From Bifidobacteriaceae bacterium (GTDB taxonomy: Bacteria > Actinomycetota > Actinomycetes > Actinomycetales > WQXJ01), in NCBI GenBank assembly GCA_031261885.1, contig JAISIU010000030.1, positions 1-8,896 on the forward strand: a stretch of 8,896 nucleotides of DNA, given 5' to 3'. Below the pieces are notes generated by a model. The model was given only the letters and a program-made list of their open reading frames with translations, searched no databases and was not told where the DNA came from. Below, one piece after another: positions 5,174 through 8,896 of the stretch; within the stretch, counting starts at the first letter, position 1; every line of letters starts with the position of its first letter. The translations under genes were made by a program, and so were the position numbers.

Positions 5174-6484
5174 GGCGGCGACGCGGATCAGGGGGATGTG
5201 CATCTCCGGGGCCGTGAGCGAGCCGTGGTGGCCGATCATCGGACCGGCCGGGTGGCCGCTGACCGTTTTGGGCGGTTTGATCCTGGTGTCCACCACCGAG
5301 GCGTTCCCGGCCATCGCCACGACCACATCGCCGAGCAGCGGCCGCACGCGGCCCGTCACGTCGCCGAACAGTCCGGCCGCGATCGCCTCGTCACGCGTCA
5401 ACACCCATGCCTGGTCGCCGAGCACGCCGCGCCAGCGGGCCGCCACGGCCCCGGCCGCCTCCGCTGTCGCCGCCGGGTCGAGCGCCGGGCCGTCCCAGGC
5501 CGGGATACGGGCCGGGTCGTCGAACACCCGCGCCTCGGGTCCCACGCCCTCCACGTACAGGTCCAGTGTGCGCGGCTCCCCCGCGACAACGGCCACGCCC
5601 TCGGCCAGCTCCGGGACCTTGGCCACGTCCCACTCGGGCCCGCCGGAGACGTCGACCATGCCGTGGTCCGCCGTGATCCAGATCTCCGTGCCGCTCGGCG
5701 CCGCGGCGGCGAGGGCCGCCATCGCGGAGTCGAAGTTCTCCAGTGCCCTGAGCCACTGAGCGGAGCGCCAGCCGGCACGGTGCCCGGCCTTGTCGAGCTC
5801 CCCCCAATACAAGTAGACGACCCCGCCGGCCTTCGCAGCCCGGACCGCGGCGCTCACGCGTTCCTTCGGTTTCTCCGCGGCGACGAAGCTGGAGCCCCTG
5901 AGCGTGGCCCGTGACAGCGGCGAGTGTTCGAACCGGGCCTGGCCGATGAACGTCCCGGGACGTCCGGCTCGCACCATCGCGTCGAACAGCGTCGGCTCCG
6001 GCTGCCAGCGTTCCGCGGGCGTCGGCGTGTCCCAGTTGATCAGCACGGCCCGCCGGCCCGTGACCGGGTCGCGCAGCGCGTAACCCGCCATGCCCGTGCG
6101 CCCCGGCGCGAGCCCCGTGCCGAACGTCGCCAGCGAGGCCACCGTCGTCGACGGGAAACCCGTCACCCATTGGGCCGTGGCTTGGCGTCTCAGGAACCGG
6201 GTGTGTCCGGCCCGTTCGGCCAGGTTGTGGAACCCCAAACCGTCCGCGAGGACGACGATGACGCAGCGCGCCTTCACGGAGTCCAGTTCCGTTCCGGTCC
6301 GGCCCGGCAGCGTGACCGGCGCACGGTCTGGGGTACCCGGCATCGGACCCAGGTCAATCCCGGCCGCGCGCGCGGCGACGGGCAGCAGGGAGGCGAGGCA
6401 AGGCCCCGTGAAACGGGGCGGCACGGCCCATCCGGGGAGGACCGGGGCGGCGATGGCGGACGGGATGGGCACGGCTCCAATCAT
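5171..6484 (-). CDS. Alkaline phosphatase superfamily phosphodiesterase / nucleotide pyrophosphatase
   Basis: A 437-residue metal-dependent phosphohydrolase of the type I phosphodiesterase/nucleotide-pyrophosphatase group. The bimetal-site ligands are visible in order: D81 in VVLADGLGF; the nucleophile region FPSTTVASLATFGTG (110-124, T113 or T114 the likely nucleophile); D231 and H235 in WGELDKAGHRAG; D273 and H274 in ITADHGMVD; and H419/H420 in IGHHGSLTAPEMHIPL near the C-terminus. No signal peptide is evident, so a cytoplasmic location is likely. The substrate is unknown. The ATG at 6484 was preferred over an in-frame ATG at 6574 because the extra 30 residues are of poor composition and would overlap the parC ribosome binding site; no clear Shine-Dalgarno sequence precedes either. 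From memory, relatives of this gene lie beside sepH in Streptomyces, so a link to envelope growth or division is possible but unproven. Confidence 0.88.
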   Translation of the reverse strand: MIGAVPIPSAIAAPVLPGWAVPPRFTGPCLASLLPVAARAAGIDLGPMPGTPDRAPVTLPGRTGTELDSVKARCVIVVLADGLGFHNLAERAGHTRFLRRQATAQWVTGFPSTTVASLATFGTGLAPGRTGMAGYALRDPVTGRRAVLINWDTPTPAERWQPEPTLFDAMVRAGRPGTFIGQARFEHSPLSRATLRGSSFVAAEKPKERVSAAVRAAKAGGVVYLYWGELDKAGHRAGWRSAQWLRALENFDSAMAALAAAAPSGTEIWITADHGMVDVSGGPEWDVAKVPELAEGVAVVAGEPRTLDLYVEGVGPEARVFDDPARIPAWDGPALDPAATAEAAGAVAARWRGVLGDQAWVLTRDEAIAAGLFGDVTGRVRPLLGDVVVAMAGNASVVDTRIKPPKTVSGHPAGPMIGHHGSLTAPEMHIPLIRVAA

Positions 6485-6576
6485 GCCGCAACCGGCGAGC
6501 CTCGGATTACCAAGGGTGGCCCGTGAGGGAAAATAGCGCGGGCTCGTCCGGGCCCGGAAAGGAACGCCACGCATCC
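6485..6576. promoter_or_regulatory. Divergent promoter region for parC and the phosphodiesterase gene
   Basis: This 92-bp gap contains one A/T-rich island, GAAAATA (6529-6535). On the plus strand GAAAAT (6529-6534) with TTACCA (6507-6512) and a 16-nt spacer is a possible parC promoter with a leader of about 36 nt. On the minus strand TATTTT (6535-6530) fits TANNNT and would serve the phosphodiesterase gene with a leader of about 40 nt. The parC Shine-Dalgarno GGAAAGGA (6556-6563) ends 13 nt before its ATG. Calls are by motif only. Confidence 0.3.
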
Positions 6577-8896
6577 ATGGCCCGCCAGCGCGCCACCCAA
6601 GAAGCCGCCCCCGTCGCGGAGAAGATCGTCGACATCGACGTCTCCAATGAGATGGAGACTTCCTTCCTCGAATACGCCTATTCCGTCATCTACGCGCGCG
6701 CCCTGCCGGACGCGCGCGACGGGCTCAAGCCGGTGCAGCGGCGCATCCTGTTCCAGATGGACCGCATGGGCCTGCGGCCCGACCGCGCCCACGTCAAGTG
6801 CGCCCGCGTGGTGGGCGACGTCATGGGCAAGCTGCACCCGCACGGCGACACCGCGATCTACGACACGATGGTCCGCCTGGCCCAACCGTTCACGATGCGC
6901 CTGCCGCTCGTCGACGGGCACGGCAATTTCGGTTCGCTCGATGACGGGCCGGCCGCCTACCGCTACACGGAGGCCCGCCTCGCGCCGGCCGCCCTCGCGA
7001 TGACGAAGGACATGGACGAGGACACCGTCGACTTCGTCCCGAACTTCGACTCGCAGCTCACCCAGCCCTCCGTCCTGCCGGCGGCCTTCCCGAACCTGCT
7101 GGTCAACGGCGCGTCCGGCATCGCGGTCGGCATGGCGACGAACATGCCGCCGCACAACCTCGTCGAGGTGGTGGGCGCAGCCCGTTATCTATTGGAGCAT
7201 CCCGACGCCTCGTTGGACGACCTCATGCGGTACGTCCCGGGCCCCGACCTGCCGGGCGGCGGCAAGATCGTCGGCCTCGACGGCATCCGCGAGGCCTACG
7301 AGACGGGGCGCGGGTCCTTCAAGACGAGGGCCACGGCCCACATCGAGAACGTCACGGCCCGCCGCAAGGGCATCGTTGTGACGGAGCTGCCGTACCTCGT
7401 GGGTCCCGAGAAGGTGATCGACAAGATCAAGGACCAGGTCAAGGCCCATCGGCTCGTCGGCGTCTCGGCGGTCTCGGATCTCACGGACCGCAACAACGGG
7501 TTGAAGCTCGTGATCGAGGTCAAGCACGGTTTCAACCCCGAAGCCGTGTTGGAGCAGCTCTACCGGCTCACGCCGATGGAGGACTCGTTCGGCATCAACA
7601 ACGTCGCGCTGGTGCACGGCAAGCCGCAGACGCTCGGCCTCAAGGCCCTGTTGTCCGTCTACCTGGAGCATCGCGTCGAGGTGGTGAGGCGGCGTTGCGA
7701 GTTCCGGCTCGGCAAGCGGCGGGAACGGGCCCACCTCGTGGACGGCCTGCTGATCGCGATCGTCGACATCGACGAGGTCATCGAGGTCATCCGGACCTCG
7801 GACGACGCCGCCTCCGCGAAGAGCCGGCTCATGGGCGTCTTCGACCTCTCCGAGGCCCAGGCGGACTACATCCTCGAGCTGCGGCTCCGGCGGCTCACGA
7901 AGTTCTCCCAGCTGGAGCTCGAACAGGAGCGCGAGGAGTTGGCCGCCGAGATCGCCCGTCTCGAGGAGCTGCTCGCGGACGCCGCCAAGCTGCGCGCGGA
8001 GGTTTCCACGGAGCTCGACCAAGTGGCGAAGGAGTACGGGACGCCGCGCCGCACCGTGCTGCTCGAATCGAGCGGCGCGGGTGTCCAGGCGGCCGACCCC
8101 CACGGGGCCGCCGGCCAGGCGGTGCCGCTCGAGATCGAGGACACGCCCTGCTGGGTGTTGCTCTCCGGCACGGGCCTGGCGGCCCGCACGTCCGGTCCGG
8201 AGCGCGTCGAACCCGCGATGACGCCCGAGGGCGGCCCGGCGCGGGCCCGCCATGACGTCGTCGCCGCCCAGGTGGCGGGCACGGCGCGTGGGGACGTCGG
8301 CTTCGTCACCTCGCGCGGTCGGCTATTGCGGGTGTCGTGCCTCGACCTGCCCGTGTTGCCGGCCGCGGCCGGGCCCGTCTCGCTGGCCGGCGGCTCACCG
8401 GTTCGGGAGCTGCTCGGCAGCGGCGGGGACGGCCAGGGGGGCCTCGCGCGCGGTGAGCGCGTCGTCGGCCTGTGCTCGCTGGCCGAGGGGGCGCCGCCGC
8501 TCGCGGTCGGCACGCTCGGCGGCGTCGTTAAGCGCGTGGTACCCGACAATCCGCGCGGCGACGAGTGGGACGTGATCGCGCTGAAGCCCGGCGACGAGGT
8601 GGTGGGTGCCGCGCCCGCGGACGATGCCGCGACGCTCGCCTTTGTGACGTCCGACGCCCAGCTGCTGCGGTTCGCTGCGAACCTGGTCCGGCCGCAGGGC
8701 CGGGCGGCCGGCGGCATGGCGGGGGTCCGGCTCGCGGCCGGGGCGGAGGTCGTGGCTTTCGGCGTCGTGGAGCGGCCCGAGGACGCCCAACTCGTCACCG
8801 TCGCGGGGTCGGCCGGCGCGTTGCCCGGCACGGAGGCCGGCGCCGCGAAGGTGACGCCGCTGGCCAACTATCCGGCCAAGGGGCGCGCCACGGGCG
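6577..8896 (+). CDS. parC: DNA topoisomerase IV subunit A (ParC), 3' end missing
   Basis: ParC cuts and rejoins DNA and, with ParE, decatenates daughter chromosomes. The 773 visible codons run off the right edge; most of the usual ~800-850 residues are present. The breakage-reunion domain opens at ALPDARDGLKPVQRRIL (42-58). The fluoroquinolone-determining region reads HPHGDTAIYD (87-96), with T92 and D96 at the positions of E. coli GyrA S83 and D87. The catalytic tyrosine is Y130 in YRYTEARL (128-135). A coiled coil covers about 440-480. The C-terminal beta-pinwheel begins near 490 and lacks the QRRGGKG GyrA box, which favours ParC over GyrA. A PQGRAAGGMAG stretch in a late blade is a degenerate relative of it. 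The ATG at 6577 follows GGAAAGGA. The partner parE is not in the window. Confidence 0.93.
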   Translation, partial: MARQRATQEAAPVAEKIVDIDVSNEMETSFLEYAYSVIYARALPDARDGLKPVQRRILFQMDRMGLRPDRAHVKCARVVGDVMGKLHPHGDTAIYDTMVRLAQPFTMRLPLVDGHGNFGSLDDGPAAYRYTEARLAPAALAMTKDMDEDTVDFVPNFDSQLTQPSVLPAAFPNLLVNGASGIAVGMATNMPPHNLVEVVGAARYLLEHPDASLDDLMRYVPGPDLPGGGKIVGLDGIREAYETGRGSFKTRATAHIENVTARRKGIVVTELPYLVGPEKVIDKIKDQVKAHRLVGVSAVSDLTDRNNGLKLVIEVKHGFNPEAVLEQLYRLTPMEDSFGINNVALVHGKPQTLGLKALLSVYLEHRVEVVRRRCEFRLGKRRERAHLVDGLLIAIVDIDEVIEVIRTSDDAASAKSRLMGVFDLSEAQADYILELRLRRLTKFSQLELEQEREELAAEIARLEELLADAAKLRAEVSTELDQVAKEYGTPRRTVLLESSGAGVQAADPHGAAGQAVPLEIEDTPCWVLLSGTGLAARTSGPERVEPAMTPEGGPARARHDVVAAQVAGTARGDVGFVTSRGRLLRVSCLDLPVLPAAAGPVSLAGGSPVRELLGSGGDGQGGLARGERVVGLCSLAEGAPPLAVGTLGGVVKRVVPDNPRGDEWDVIALKPGDEVVGAAPADDAATLAFVTSDAQLLRFAANLVRPQGRAAGGMAGVRLAAGAEVVAFGVVERPEDAQLVTVAGSAGALPGTEAGAAKVTPLANYPAKGRATG

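Noticed and set aside
7189..8253. 354-codon open frame opposite parC
   Set aside because: Antisense shadow of ParC coding sequence; no domain visible.
6577..8896. Reading this gene as gyrA
   Set aside because: The C-terminal domain lacks the GyrA box, and the sepH/phosphodiesterase neighbourhood matches actinobacterial parC loci rather than the gyrB-gyrA locus.

Overview
The window is very GC-rich by eye and carries a gene set typical of Actinomycetota: dut next to a DUF4193 zinc-ribbon gene, a FemX-type cell-wall aminoacyltransferase, the actinobacterial division protein SepH, and a ParC-type topoisomerase IV subunit. A dedicated ParC argues against Mycobacterium, which lacks topoisomerase IV. 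The FemX homologue points to a lineage with an interpeptide bridge in its peptidoglycan (Streptomyces, Propionibacteriales or Micrococcales-like). I cannot fix the genus.

Layout. On the minus strand from the left edge: the 5' part of dut (1-264, probably read from a leaderless promoter), a 260-bp non-coding gap with an 84-bp tandem duplication and strong hairpins, then the DUF4193 gene (525-827). A 219-bp gap follows, holding the DUF4193 promoter region and candidate terminator hairpins. Next, still on the minus strand, is a two-gene operon read right to left: femX (2166-3407) and then an alanine-racemase-like gene (1047-2147), 18 nt apart. A divergent intergenic region (3408-3604) separates femX from sepH (3605-5116, plus). 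sepH converges on a phosphodiesterase/alkaline-phosphatase superfamily gene (5171-6484, minus), and both stop codons sit inside an inverted repeat. That gene diverges from parC (6577 to the right edge, plus, incomplete).

Functional theme. This is core chromosome: nucleotide-pool sanitation (dut), peptidoglycan bridge building (femX and partner), septation (sepH) and chromosome decatenation (parC). I found no transposase, integrase, CRISPR array, toxin-antitoxin pair, defence island or tRNA, and I do not claim a new system. The points most worth a second look are the 84-bp duplication whose unit ends exactly on the DUF4193 stop codon, the apparent absence of the DUF3093 gene that often lies between dut and DUF4193, the diverged active-site neighbourhood of the racemase-like protein, and several small regulatory or structural elements between genes.
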